64,000 nt of DNA from Bradyrhizobium tropiciagri (GCF_018130545.1 NZ_JAFCKF010000003.1:868001-932000), one strand, 5' to 3'; positions 1 to 8,701 are shown, counted from the stretch's first letter. The notes: generated by a model not told the origin, from the sequence alone. A program made the numbers and translations.

Positions 1-464
1 TCGACGGCGAGATGGACGCGACGCTCAATTACTGGAATTTCTGCGCCGCGCTTGAAGCCAAGGGTTTTCGCCGTCTCGCCGGCATGGAAGACGTGCTGAA
101 AAAGCTCGGCAGCAAGGGCCGCATCGCGATGATCGGCTATGTGTTCGACGAAGCCTGGGCCAACGCCAACAAGGACCTGGTGGCCCGCTTCATCGCCGTG
201 ACGCGTGCCGCAAAGGATATTCTCGCGACCTCGGATGCCGAATGGGACACCATCGCGCCGCTGACCGGCGCGCAGGATCCGAAGACGCTGCATGCCTATC
301 GCGACCGCTACCGAGAAGGCATCCCGCGCCGTCCGATCGCCGACGAAGAAGCGGATGCCCGCGTGCTGTACCGGGTGCTGGCGCAACTCGGCGGTCGTGA
401 TCTGGTCGGCACCGCGACCGAACTCGATCCTGGCACGTTCTACCAAGCGATCCCGGGAGACTAG
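1..464 (+). CDS. ABC transporter substrate-binding protein, C-terminal part (5' end outside the window)
   Basis: This is the C-terminal 154 residues of a periplasmic solute-binding protein of the nitrate/sulfonate/taurine type (SsuA/TauA/NMT1-like). The reading frame is already open at base 3, ahead of the first ATG at 12, so the true start lies left of the window. The visible part shows the late binding-lobe pattern of this family: a segment ending in YWNF, a conserved region around GYVFDEAW, and a helical tail. It stops 2 bases before the permease gene, and the ATPase follows, so these three genes form one importer operon. The substrate cannot be read from the sequence. Family assignment is good; the ligand is unknown. 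Confidence 0.8.
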   Translation, partial: DGEMDATLNYWNFCAALEAKGFRRLAGMEDVLKKLGSKGRIAMIGYVFDEAWANANKDLVARFIAVTRAAKDILATSDAEWDTIAPLTGAQDPKTLHAYRDRYREGIPRRPIADEEADARVLYRVLAQLGGRDLVGTATELDPGTFYQAIPGD

Positions 465-466
465 CG

Positions 467-1204
467 GTGCTCCGTCTGCTGTCCTTCGCGCTGTTCATCG
501 CGACCTGGTGGGTTGCCTCGCTCGTGATCGGCGATGCCAAGCTGCCGGCCCCGCCGGCGGTGCTGTCGGTGCTCGCAGCCGAGGCGCGATCAGGGGCGTT
601 GTTCGTCAATCTCGGCGCAACGCTGGCCCGCGTCGCGCTGGCCTTCACGCTTGCAATGGCACTCGGCTCGGCGATCGGCTATCTGATGGGGCGCGTCTCG
701 CTCGCCAATCGCCTTGGCGATCCCTGGCTGATCTTGCTGCTCAATCTTCCGGCGCTGGTCGTCATCGTGCTGGCCTATATCTGGGCCGGGCTGACCGAGG
801 TTGCCGCGATCGCCGCCATCGCCATCAACAAGCTGCCGACCGCCGTCGTCACGCTACGCGAGGGTGCCCGCGCGCTCGACCCTGCGCTCGACGAGATGGC
901 AACTGCCTTCGCCATTCCGCGCGGCCGCGCCTTCCGGCATGTGATCCTGCCGCAGCTCGCGCCCTACATTGCGGCGGCTGCGCGCTCCGGGCTCTCGCTG
1001 GTCTGGAAGATCGTGTTGGTCGCTGAATATCTCGGCCGCCCCAACGGCGTCGGCTTCGAGATCGGTGTCGCCTTCCAGCTGTTCGACATCCCCCTGCTGC
1101 TGGCCTATTCGCTGAGCTTTGCCGGCGTCGTGCTCGTGATCGAGACCCTGATGGTGCAACCGTTTGAAACCAGGCTAACCCGGTGGCGGCTCCGTGCAGC
1201 TTGA
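467..1204 (+). CDS. ABC transporter permease, SsuC/TauC type
   Basis: A 245-residue integral membrane permease of the nitrate/sulfonate/taurine ABC class. It starts at a GTG 2 bases after the binding-protein stop, with a purine-rich GGGAGA just upstream. About six hydrophobic segments are visible. The cytoplasmic EAA-type loop that docks to the ATPase lies around residues 140-170 (DPALDEMATAFAIPRGRAF). Length is normal for the family. The ATPase gene overlaps its last 11 bases, which supports translational coupling. The transported solute is not evident. Confidence 0.88.
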   Translation: MLRLLSFALFIATWWVASLVIGDAKLPAPPAVLSVLAAEARSGALFVNLGATLARVALAFTLAMALGSAIGYLMGRVSLANRLGDPWLILLLNLPALVVIVLAYIWAGLTEVAAIAAIAINKLPTAVVTLREGARALDPALDEMATAFAIPRGRAFRHVILPQLAPYIAAAARSGLSLVWKIVLVAEYLGRPNGVGFEIGVAFQLFDIPLLLAYSLSFAGVVLVIETLMVQPFETRLTRWRLRAA

Positions 1205-1904
1205 GGTCAATATCACCGGCAAGAGCTTTGTGAGCGCGGCCGGCAAGCGGCACGACGTGCTCAACAACATCACCTTCACCTTGAACGCCGGCGAGGTTGG
1301 CGTGCTGTTCGGCCCGTCGGGCTGCGGCAAGAGTACCCTGCTCCGGATCCTCGCCGGGCTCGATAGCAACTACCAGGGCCTAGTCACGCGCTCGCCCGGC
1401 ATGCGCCTTGGCATGGTGTTCCAGGAGCCGCGGCTATTGCCCTGGCGCACCGTCGAGGAGAACGTGCGTCTGGCCGCACCTGACGTCGACGCCGGCACGC
1501 TGTCCGCGCTGTTCGAGTTGCTCGAATTGAGCGCGCACAGCAACCATTTTCCCGGCGAGCTGTCGCTCGGCCTCGCCCGCCGCGTCGCGCTGGCGCGCGC
1601 CTTCGCGATCGAGCCGGATTTCCTGATCCTCGACGAGCCGCTGACTTCGCTCGACAATGCGCTCGCGGGGCGGCTGCGCGACCAGGTCGCCACGTTGGTG
1701 GCCAGCCGGAAGATGATGACGTTGCTGGTCACCCACGATCTCGACGATGCCGTCCGCCTCGGCGACCGCCTGTTCTTCCTGTCGCCGCGGCCGGCCCGAA
1801 TCCTTCACGTCGAAACCATCGCCGCGCCGCGCGCAACGCGCGGCGAGCCCGAGATCGGCGAAATCAAGCGGCAGCTCTCACAGTTGGACCTTGCAAATAT
1901 GTGA
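1194..1904 (+). CDS. ABC transporter ATP-binding protein, SsuB/TauB type
   Basis: A 236-residue ATPase that powers the importer encoded just upstream. A GTG start overlaps the permease by 11 bases. Walker A is GPSGCGKST (near residue 43) and Walker B with its glutamate is FLILDEPLTSLD. The Q-loop is VFQEPRLLPW, a typical motif of the nitrate/sulfonate/taurine branch. The signature motif is the variant ELSLGLARR rather than LSGGQ. The H-loop histidine is in LLVTHDLDDA. The operon ends here, and a separate gene begins 41 bases later. Confidence 0.9.
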   Translation: MQLEVNITGKSFVSAAGKRHDVLNNITFTLNAGEVGVLFGPSGCGKSTLLRILAGLDSNYQGLVTRSPGMRLGMVFQEPRLLPWRTVEENVRLAAPDVDAGTLSALFELLELSAHSNHFPGELSLGLARRVALARAFAIEPDFLILDEPLTSLDNALAGRLRDQVATLVASRKMMTLLVTHDLDDAVRLGDRLFFLSPRPARILHVETIAAPRATRGEPEIGEIKRQLSQLDLANM

Positions 1905-1945
1905 GACGCCGTCATCCTTCGGCAAAATTGGTAGGGAGAGACCGG

Positions 1946-2299
1946 ATGGCCCGTGCGTTGATTGCTGTTGGAGTTGCGTTGCTGGTGCTGCCAGCGACCG
2001 TGCTCGCCCAAAGCAAGGGCAAAGGCATTCGGCTGTGGAATCTGACCAGCGCGACGATCTCGAGCTTCGAGCTGTCGCCGGCAGGCAAGAATGAATGGGG
2101 TCCCAACCAGACGCTGAACGACAAGGACAAGGAAGTCGACCACGACGAGCGCCTGCGCATTACCGGCGTGGAGCCTGGTCGCTACGATGCCAAGGTCGGC
2201 TACGGCGGCGGCAAGCAGTGCGTCGCCCGCGACATCGAGATCAAGGCAGACGCCGTGTTTTCGGTGGCCGACAAGGACCTCAAGGACTGCAACAAATAA
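1946..2299 (+). CDS. Small secreted protein of unknown function
   Basis: A 117-residue protein starting with a clear signal peptide (MARALIAVGVALLVLPATVLAQ), so it is probably periplasmic. I chose the ATG at 1946 because GGGAGAG lies 6 bases before it and the signal peptide begins there. The mature part carries an RLWNLTS...SFELSPAGKNEWGPNQ segment and two cysteines, in QCVARD and KDCNK, that could form a disulfide. I believe related short proteins occur across Rhizobiales, but I cannot name a function. It sits between an ABC importer and metal-type efflux genes, a few kilobases from the lanthanide module. A role in metal or solute handling would be speculation. Confidence 0.75.
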   Translation: MARALIAVGVALLVLPATVLAQSKGKGIRLWNLTSATISSFELSPAGKNEWGPNQTLNDKDKEVDHDERLRITGVEPGRYDAKVGYGGGKQCVARDIEIKADAVFSVADKDLKDCNK

Positions 2300-2303
2300 G
2301 GGG

Positions 2304-2540
2304 CTAGCCGGCCGGCGGTTTGCCGTCCGTGCTCGCGCGATCATTGGTGTGCGGATATTCGCAGCGCCACCGCACCGCAGTCCATTTCGGATGTTCGCCG
2401 ACCCATTGCGCGATGTAAGGCGGCGCGGCCATCGCGCATTGCTGCAGCGAGCCGTTCCAGTTGAACACCAGGTGCTGCTCCTCGCAGGTGGCGGGCGACA
2501 GCACGGCACATACAGTGACAATCAGATCAATCGGGTTCAT
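2304..2540 (-). CDS. Small hypothetical protein
   Basis: A 78-residue protein encoded convergently to the secreted protein gene, with only 4 bases between the two stops. The start at 2540 is chosen because a GAGG element lies about 9 bases upstream and the N-terminus is then a short hydrophobic stretch (MNPIDLIVTVCAVLSPATC), possibly a weak signal sequence. It has four cysteines in a short chain (CAVL, TCEE, QCAM, RCEY) and the phrase HLVFNWNGSLQQC. The pattern suggests a small disulfide-bonded exported protein. I do not recognise the function. Confidence 0.6.
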   Translation of the reverse strand: MNPIDLIVTVCAVLSPATCEEQHLVFNWNGSLQQCAMAAPPYIAQWVGEHPKWTAVRWRCEYPHTNDRASTDGKPPAG

Positions 2541-2752
2541 GCATGAAACCTCGCGGGCGTCGTCGAAAGATAACATAAGCGCTACGCCCGCCGCAGCCGG
2601 AAGTTTCAACTCCGAGCGAGATCGAGCGGAACCAAGCGGTCACGGCCCCGCGGAGAACGCCGTCCTCACCCGCGCCGGCACCTCTGAAACCGCCGCCTTG
2701 CCGCCAGTTCATTTCGTCAATAAGCTGGTTCCCCACAACTGCTAACAGGCTG

Positions 2753-3820
2753 ATGGCTCTTACGGAAACCTCCTGGCGTGGCGCCACGATCGCGGTGTGC
2801 TTGCTGGCGCTCGCCGCGGGCGCCTGGCCTCTCACGGGTCAAGTCCGGCGGGCCGCTGCGGAGCCGCAACCGGACAAATCGGATGCGGGCCGCACCGAGC
2901 CCTCCCGCACTGCAACCAGCGACCAGGCCGTGGTCAAGCTGACGCCCAGCCAGCAGGGACAGATCGGACTCGAAACCGCGGTTCTGGAAGCCGCGCCGCA
3001 TCCCGAGCAATTCCGCGCATATGGCGCCGTGCTGGACATCTCCCGCATCACCGAGCTCACCAACAGCTATGCCAATGCGCAGGCTCAACTCCAGACAGCT
3101 CAGGCCAAGCTCGAAGTCGCGAAGAGCGCATTCGAGCGGACCAAGAATCTGGTCGACTCTGCCGCACTGCCGAGAAAGGAAGCCGAAACAGCAGAGGGAA
3201 CGTTGCGGACCGATAAGGCCGCGCTTGCCGCGGCGGAATCGCAGCTCCGGACGCTCGCAGCGACGGCGCAACAGGAATGGGGGCCGGTGATCGGTCGTGG
3301 CATCGTCGAGCGCTCGCCCGCCGTTGTCAGGTTGATCGAGCGCGATCAGTTTCTGGTCCAGGTGACGCTGCCGCCCGGCGTGAGCGTCACCGGGACTCCC
3401 GGAACGGCTCTGGCGCAGGCGCCGACGCGCAACGCGAATATCGATCTCCAGTACATCTCTCCGGCAACACGCACCGATCCCCGCATTCAGGGACTGAGCT
3501 ACTTCTTCTCGGCTCCTGGCGACAGCGGCCTGCTGCCCGGCATGAACACCACAGTCTATGTGCCGTCCGGCACCACCTACGAGGGCGTGTTCATCGAGGA
3601 TACCGCGATCGTGCGATGGCAGGGCCGATCATGGGTTTACTTGCGTGTGAGCCCCGACAGCTTCCGGCGACTTCCGATCAGCACCGATCAGCCGGTCTCG
3701 GATGACGATTACGTCGTCCGGGACATCCCATCGGGATCCGAGATCGTGATGCGAGGCGCGCAGGTCTTGCTGTCCGAGGAGGCCAAGAGCCAGCTTCGGG
3801 GCGGCGACGACAATGACTGA
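2753..3820 (+). CDS. RND efflux periplasmic adaptor (membrane fusion protein), CzcB/CusB-like
   Basis: A 355-residue HlyD/CzcB-type adaptor that would link an inner-membrane RND pump to an outer-membrane channel. It opens with a signal or anchor segment (residues 10-30). An alpha-helical hairpin with coiled-coil character follows (about 100-170, rich in AQLQTAQAKLE repeats), then beta-barrel and membrane-proximal domains. Its last 8 bases overlap the RND pump gene, so the pair is translated together. No outer-membrane partner is encoded nearby. The lipoyl domain is short and the exported substrate cannot be read. Confidence 0.85.
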   Translation: MALTETSWRGATIAVCLLALAAGAWPLTGQVRRAAAEPQPDKSDAGRTEPSRTATSDQAVVKLTPSQQGQIGLETAVLEAAPHPEQFRAYGAVLDISRITELTNSYANAQAQLQTAQAKLEVAKSAFERTKNLVDSAALPRKEAETAEGTLRTDKAALAAAESQLRTLAATAQQEWGPVIGRGIVERSPAVVRLIERDQFLVQVTLPPGVSVTGTPGTALAQAPTRNANIDLQYISPATRTDPRIQGLSYFFSAPGDSGLLPGMNTTVYVPSGTTYEGVFIEDTAIVRWQGRSWVYLRVSPDSFRRLPISTDQPVSDDDYVVRDIPSGSEIVMRGAQVLLSEEAKSQLRGGDDND

Positions 3821-6800
3821 CGGCATCGGCGCCAGCAGGTCAGGGCCGCAAGCCGCTCTCGTCGCGTTCGCCATCCGCTTCCGTGGCATCGTGCTTGCGC
3901 TGTCGTTCGCGCTGCTGGGCTATGGCCTGTTCACGCTCGGCGAAGCCAAATACGGCGTCTTCCCCGAATTCGCTCCACCTCAGGTCACGATCCAGACCGA
4001 AGCGCCCGGCCTCAGCCCGGAGCATGTCGAGCTTCTGGTCACGCAACCGATCGAAACGTCGATCAACGGCCTGGCCGGCGTCGAAAGCCTGCGCTCGTCG
4101 TCGATCCAGGGCCTCTCGGTGGTGACCGTCATCTTCCAGCCGGGCAGCGATATCTACCGTGCGCGCCAATTGGTGACGGAGCGTCTGGCGGTCGTGGCCG
4201 CGCGGCTGCCGCAAGGCGTGCAGCCGCCATCGATGACGCCATTGACCCCGTTGGCCGGCACGGTGCTGGTCATCGGCCTGACGTCCGACAAGCGCTCGCT
4301 GATGGATTTGCGCACCATTGCCGACTGGACCGTGTCAAGACGACTGCTGGCCGTACCCGGCGTGGCACAAGTCGCCACCTACGGCAAGGATGTTAGGTCT
4401 CTGCAAGTGCAGGTCCGCCCGGACGACCTGATCCGGTTCAAGGTCAGCCTGAATGATGTATTAGCCGCCGCGCGCAAGGCCACCGGCGTACGGGGCGCCG
4501 GCTTCATCGATACCGCCAATCAGCGCATCACGCTGCAAACGCAGGGGCAGTCCTTGACGCCCGACCAGCTGGCCCGCACCGTTCTTCTGCACGAAGGCGG
4601 CGCAAGCGTGGTTCTCGGCGACGTCGCCACCGTCGTGACCGCGCCCGAGCCGCCGATCGGGGCCGCCCTCATCGACGGCGTACCGGGCATCATGCTCATG
4701 GTCAGCCAGCAATACGGCGCCAATACGCGAGAGGTCACCACGCGCACCGAAGCCGCCCTGCAAGAGCTGCGACCGGGCCTTGAAGCCGACGGAGTTCGGC
4801 TCCACGCGGACATCTTCCGCCCTGCCAATTTCATCGACGCGGCGACCGAGAACGTGCTCAACGCCTTGTTGATCGGCGGGGTGCTCGTGGTCGTCGTTCT
4901 CTTTCTATTTCTTTACGACTGGCGCACCTCGATCATCAGCTGCACCGCCATCCCGCTGTCGTTGATCGCGGCCGTGCTCGCACTGCAATGGATGGGGGAA
5001 ACGCTCAACACCATGACGCTGGGCGGCCTTGCGATCGCGATCGGCGAAGTCGTCGATGACGCCGTGATCGGCGTCGAGAATGTCGTACGTCGGCTGCGTG
5101 AAAACCGCCTGGCAACGGCGCCGAGACCGGAGGCTCGCGTTGTGCTCGACGCCTTCCTCGAAGTACGTACCGCCGTCGCGTATGCGACCTTTGCGGTGCT
5201 GCTGGTCTTCCTCCCGATCCTGGCCCTCCCCGGCATTGCCGGCCGTCTGTTCGGCCCCCTGGGCATCGCCTACATCTTCGCCGTGCTCGCCTCGCTCGCG
5301 GTTGCGCTTACGGTGACGCCAGCGCTTTCCATGCTGCTCCTCGTCGGCAGGACCGGCGGACAGCGCCTGCATGAACCGCCTGCGGTGCGATGGTCTCGTC
5401 GCTACTACCAGGCCTTGCTCCGCCGCATCGGCCGTTACCCGAAGCTGGTGATGACGGCGGCCGCCGCTTTGACGATCGCCGGCGCGGCGATGCTGCCGTT
5501 CTTCGGCGGCACCTTCCTGCCGGATCTGCGGGAAGGTCATCTGATCCTGCACGTCTCCGCGATCCCCGGCACCTCGCTCGACGAATCGCTTCGTATCGGC
5601 AAGTTGATGACCGATACGCTCCTAAAGATCCCGGGTGTACGCCGGGTCGCGCAACATGCCGGCCGGGCCGAGGCCGGCATCGACACGGTCGGTCCGCATT
5701 CCAGCGAGTTCGAGGTCGACCTGGAGCCGGGCCTCTCAGGCAAGGCACAATCCGCAGCAGAAGCGCGCATCAGGGCCGCCCTTGCCGACTTCCCTGGGGT
5801 TTCCTTCTCGAGCAAGACCTACCTGACGGAACGCGTCGAGGAGACCGTCTCCGGCTTCAGCGCGGCGGTGGTGGTCAACATCTATGGACCCGATCTCGAT
5901 GCACTCGAGCGCGCTGCGCGTGACGCCGCGCGTGAACTGGATGAAGTCGCGGGTGCCGCCGACGTGCAGCAACGAACCCCGTCGGGGATGCCGCAGGTCA
6001 ATGTGACGCTGCGCCCGACCGATCTGCAACGCTGGGGGCTCGATGCGGTCGAAGTGCTCGAATTGATCCGCACCGCCTATCAGGGCGATGTCGTCGGTCA
6101 GGGATATGAAGGCAATGCCGTCTTCAATGTGATCGTGATCCTCGACGCGCATGACCGCGCCCGGCTCACCCAGATCGGTGACCTACCGGTGCGCACGCCG
6201 AGCGGCGCTTACATTCAGCTGAAGCAAATCGCCGACGTCTACGAAACTTCAGGCCGTTATCAGATCCAGCATCTCAATGCGCAGCGCGTTCAGACCGTCA
6301 CGGCGAACGTCAGCGGACGCGATCTCGAATCCTTCGTCGCCGCCGCCAAACGCAAATTGGCTCGCGAGGTCACGCTGCCGCCGGGTGCCCGTGTGGAATT
6401 TGCCGGGGCGGCCGAGGCGCAGGCCCGCTCGCGGCACGATCTCATCGTCAACTCGTTGCTGGCGGGCACGGGTATCGTCGTTCTGCTTGCGATGGTGACC
6501 GGCCATTGGCGAAATCTGCTGCTGGTCATGATCAACTTGCCGTTTGCCTTTGTCGGCGGCGTGTTCGCATTGGCGCTGACCGGCGGCCTGCTTTCGCTCG
6601 GATCGATGGTCGGCTTCGTCACGCTGTTCGGAATCACGCTGCGCAACTCCATCCTCATGATCTCGCACTACGAGCATCTCGTCCTCGTCGACGGTCGCGT
6701 GTGGGGACTGGATACCGTGATCGAGGGCGCGGCCGACCGCCTCGTCCCAATCCTGATGACATCGCTCGTGACCGGCCTCGGATTGCTGCCGCTCGCAATC

Positions 6801-6941
6801 GGCGCAGGAGAACCGGGACGTGAGATCGAGGGCCCGATGGCGATCGTCATCCTCGGGGGCCTGATGACGTCGATGGCGCTGAGTCTGCTGGTGCTGCCGA
6901 CCCTTGCGCTGCGCTATGCGCGCTTCAAGAGCCGCCCCTGA
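3813..6941 (+). CDS. RND efflux transporter, CzcA/CusA-like (HME-RND type)
   Basis: A 1042-residue proton-driven inner-membrane pump with the usual RND layout: TM1, a large periplasmic loop, TM2-7, a second loop and TM8-12. The proton-relay region in TM4 reads AIGEVVDDAVIGVENVVRR, with the paired aspartates expected in heavy-metal-type RND pumps. The N-terminal porter segment (GLSPEHVELLVTQPIE) also fits the CzcA/CusA branch. It overlaps the adaptor gene by 8 bases. Substrate is uncertain: the family exports metal cations, but some members export organics. Its proximity to the lanthanide genes is suggestive only. Confidence 0.9.
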   Translation: MTDGIGASRSGPQAALVAFAIRFRGIVLALSFALLGYGLFTLGEAKYGVFPEFAPPQVTIQTEAPGLSPEHVELLVTQPIETSINGLAGVESLRSSSIQGLSVVTVIFQPGSDIYRARQLVTERLAVVAARLPQGVQPPSMTPLTPLAGTVLVIGLTSDKRSLMDLRTIADWTVSRRLLAVPGVAQVATYGKDVRSLQVQVRPDDLIRFKVSLNDVLAAARKATGVRGAGFIDTANQRITLQTQGQSLTPDQLARTVLLHEGGASVVLGDVATVVTAPEPPIGAALIDGVPGIMLMVSQQYGANTREVTTRTEAALQELRPGLEADGVRLHADIFRPANFIDAATENVLNALLIGGVLVVVVLFLFLYDWRTSIISCTAIPLSLIAAVLALQWMGETLNTMTLGGLAIAIGEVVDDAVIGVENVVRRLRENRLATAPRPEARVVLDAFLEVRTAVAYATFAVLLVFLPILALPGIAGRLFGPLGIAYIFAVLASLAVALTVTPALSMLLLVGRTGGQRLHEPPAVRWSRRYYQALLRRIGRYPKLVMTAAAALTIAGAAMLPFFGGTFLPDLREGHLILHVSAIPGTSLDESLRIGKLMTDTLLKIPGVRRVAQHAGRAEAGIDTVGPHSSEFEVDLEPGLSGKAQSAAEARIRAALADFPGVSFSSKTYLTERVEETVSGFSAAVVVNIYGPDLDALERAARDAARELDEVAGAADVQQRTPSGMPQVNVTLRPTDLQRWGLDAVEVLELIRTAYQGDVVGQGYEGNAVFNVIVILDAHDRARLTQIGDLPVRTPSGAYIQLKQIADVYETSGRYQIQHLNAQRVQTVTANVSGRDLESFVAAAKRKLAREVTLPPGARVEFAGAAEAQARSRHDLIVNSLLAGTGIVVLLAMVTGHWRNLLLVMINLPFAFVGGVFALALTGGLLSLGSMVGFVTLFGITLRNSILMISHYEHLVLVDGRVWGLDTVIEGAADRLVPILMTSLVTGLGLLPLAIGAGEPGREIEGPMAIVILGGLMTSMALSLLVLPTLALRYARFKSRP

Positions 6942-7137
6942 GCGCGCGCAGGGCGTATGATGATCTGAACCGGGCTCGCTTCACGAACGGCAGGCGGCGC
7001 TGACCAGGAATTGGCACAGCGCGATCGGACAATCGACGGGTGAGGTTTTTGGGCGGGGTCGCCGAAGCCGGTTCGGACCGGGCACACACAGGCGCGGTCT
7101 GTTCGACAGGCACCCGAGATCGAAATGCCCATCGACA
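6942..7137. other. Convergent intergenic region
   Basis: Between the pump gene on the plus strand and the pqqA transcript on the minus strand. I see no gene here. Confidence 0.5.
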
Positions 7138-7179
7138 CTGCCGCGGCTTCGACGGCGTTTGCCATCGAAGCCGCGGCAG
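7138..7179 (-). terminator. Perfect hairpin downstream of pqqA
   Basis: A perfect 15-bp inverted repeat (CTGCCGCGGCTTCGA and its complement) with a 12-base loop begins 15 bases after the pqqA stop codon in the direction of transcription. It is followed by a sequence with no uridine run. It could be a terminator or a stabilising structure at the end of a very short mRNA. Confidence 0.65.
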
Positions 7180-7193
7180 GTCGTCAGGTGGCG

Positions 7194-7274
7194 TTACTTG
7201 CGCGCTGCGCAGGCGTACATGTTGATTTCCATGCCCACCGGCACTTCGACGATCTTCGGTGTTTTCCAGGCCAT
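7194..7274 (-). CDS. pqqA: PQQ precursor peptide PqqA
   Basis: A 26-residue peptide, too short for most gene callers. It is the substrate from which pyrroloquinoline quinone is built: PqqE links the glutamate and tyrosine side chains, and the rest is trimmed away. It reads MAWKTPKIVEVPVGMEINMY then ACAARK. The defining Glu16-x-x-x-Tyr20 pair and the N-terminal MAWxTP recognition segment are both present. GAAGGAA lies just upstream of the ATG. No pqqB, C, D or E is beside it; the genes on both sides belong to other functions, so this copy stands alone. It probably supplies extra precursor for the PQQ dehydrogenase encoded 1.4 kb away. Confidence 0.95.
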   Translation of the reverse strand: MAWKTPKIVEVPVGMEINMYACAARK

Positions 7275-7615
7275 TTCCTTCTCCCAAGTATAGGTTGGCG
7301 CGAGCGTCGCACCGCGCGGCAAGCTAGGGCTGCCCCTTCCAGGGCGCAAGCTAGGCTCGTAGGAACCCGACTTCGCTGCTGGACATGCCGAAACGGACGA
7401 CGGCTCGCTGACGCCTGCCCGGCCTTGAGATGGCTGGGAAATTCCGACACTGATCTGTCAGGCATTTTCCAGCTGCCGGGCAGCGACGCACCGATAAGCA
7501 GACCCGATTGCGCCGCTCCGGTCTTGCCCAAGAGCGAAATCGCAACTTTTTTTGTTATGCGCGGAATCCAGCATCGATATCCGGAATCCACCCGGCCGGC
7601 TCGCCGGCAACGCGG
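7275..7615. other. Intergenic region between lanM and pqqA
   Basis: 341 bases without a convincing gene. It should hold the pqqA promoter on its left side and the end of the lanM transcript on its right side. A short GCCGGC repeat with a 2-base gap at 7595-7608 and a T7 run at 7547-7553 are the only structures seen. Confidence 0.5.
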
Positions 7616-8017
7616 CTATTTGAGCAGACGCAGCAGGGCCCGGCCGGCGCGCGACTGCAGCTCTTTCGCGTCCAGCGTTCCGTCACTGTCGGGATCAGCG
7701 GCCTTGAAGCGCTGCTCGACGATCGCGAGGTATTCGTCGAGTGTCAGGGTGCCGTCGTGATCCGGATCCGCCATCTTGAGCTCTTTCGCGGTTAGCCGTC
7801 CGCGCAGTTCGCGGACGTCAAGCGTGCCGTCGTGATCGGGATCGAGCTTCGCGAACAGATCGGCGGCGGCCTTCTTCGCTTCGGCAAGATCAACCGTGCC
7901 GTCATTGTCGGGATCGAGCAGCTTGAGCGCGTTGCGGCCACCGGATGCCGCCAAAGCGGGACCTGACAGAACGGCCATGGCGAAAGTCAAAGCAAGCGAT
8001 CGGCGCGAAATCATCAT
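7616..8017 (-). CDS. lanM: Lanmodulin-like periplasmic lanthanide-binding EF-hand protein
   Basis: A 133-residue exported protein with a signal peptide (MMISRRSLALTFAMAVLSG then PALA) and four EF-hand loops at residues 35-46, 59-70, 84-95 and 108-119. Every loop starts Asp-Pro-Asp and continues x-Asp-Gly-Thr. Proline at loop position 2 and the tight 12-13-residue spacing between successive loops are hallmarks of lanmodulin, the picomolar lanthanide binder of methylotrophs; ordinary EF-hands are spaced further apart. Position 9 is Asp in loops 1, 2 and 4 but Thr in loop 3. All four loops keep Asp at position 1 and Glu at 12. GGGAGACG precedes the start. It is encoded divergently from a PQQ dehydrogenase with a lanthanide signature, which supports the role. 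A plain calcium-binding EF-hand protein is the alternative. Confidence 0.9.
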   Translation of the reverse strand: MMISRRSLALTFAMAVLSGPALAASGGRNALKLLDPDNDGTVDLAEAKKAAADLFAKLDPDHDGTLDVRELRGRLTAKELKMADPDHDGTLTLDEYLAIVEQRFKAADPDSDGTLDAKELQSRAGRALLRLLK

Positions 8018-8224
8018 TCGTCTCCCTTGAATGCCGCTCCTGCTGACAAAAACAAGACTTGGAGCCTGCCCTGCGTTCGAATCCACCATAGCAGTTTCGA
8101 CGACGCTTCCTACCCACTCGGGCTCGGCGAGAGCCTGTCGGGTTTCGGGTGGAAAGCGACTGCCCCGCGGATCATCTGTGGCGTTCTGCGGATTGTATTG
8201 CCCCCGGGACAAGCGAGGTGACCT

Positions 8225-8470
8225 ATGAGCGAGATTTGCAGAATCACATTGGGCTGCCTCGTTGCGCTCGCTCTGATTGCGCCCGCGTCCGCGCAGAACG
8301 AGGTCCCTCCCCCCATAGCGGATGCGGTCCAGCACCGCACGCTCACCGGCAAGGAGCGGCTCGGCCGCAAATGGACCGACGAGCAGCGCATCGACAATTG
8401 CAATGTGCCGCCGGACAAGCGGGGCACCAAGCCGCGACCGAGTGCGTGCTCGCATGCGCCGTCAAGCTGA
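8225..8470 (+). CDS. Small secreted hypothetical protein
   Basis: An 81-residue protein with a convincing signal peptide (MSEICRITLGCLVALALIAP then ASAQ) and a basic, probably unstructured mature part. That part has two cysteines (DNCNVPP and SACSHAP) and the segment LTGKERLGRKWTDEQR. GAGGTG lies just before the start. It sits between lanM, which is divergent, and the PQQ dehydrogenase gene, in the same direction as the latter with 231 bases between. No function is recognised. The location makes a periplasmic role in the lanthanide/PQQ system possible but unproven. Confidence 0.65.
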   Translation: MSEICRITLGCLVALALIAPASAQNEVPPPIADAVQHRTLTGKERLGRKWTDEQRIDNCNVPPDKRGTKPRPSACSHAPSS

Positions 8471-8701
8471 TCGAACCGTTCGCGCTGCGACATAACGGCG
8501 GTCCGCGCCTGGCGTTGAGTATTCCACACGACGGTAAGCCACGGACGCATTTGCGAAAAACCTGACCAACTCAACCAGCCTCGCAAGCTTGGCTGGGGTT
8601 CGTTCACGTTTTCGTATTGACCCGTTTTGGTTTCAGGCGGATGGTTCCGCCCGCAACGTCAGGAATAGGCGTGCAGAAAAAAGGTTCATTGGGAGGATAG
8701 G
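8471..8701 (+). promoter_or_regulatory. Upstream region of the PQQ dehydrogenase operon
   Basis: 231 bases with no gene, directly ahead of the dehydrogenase start. GGGAGGA lies about 6 bases before the ATG at 8702 as a strong ribosome binding site. The promoter must lie here or ahead of 8225. I could not assign a sigma-factor box with confidence. Confidence 0.4.
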
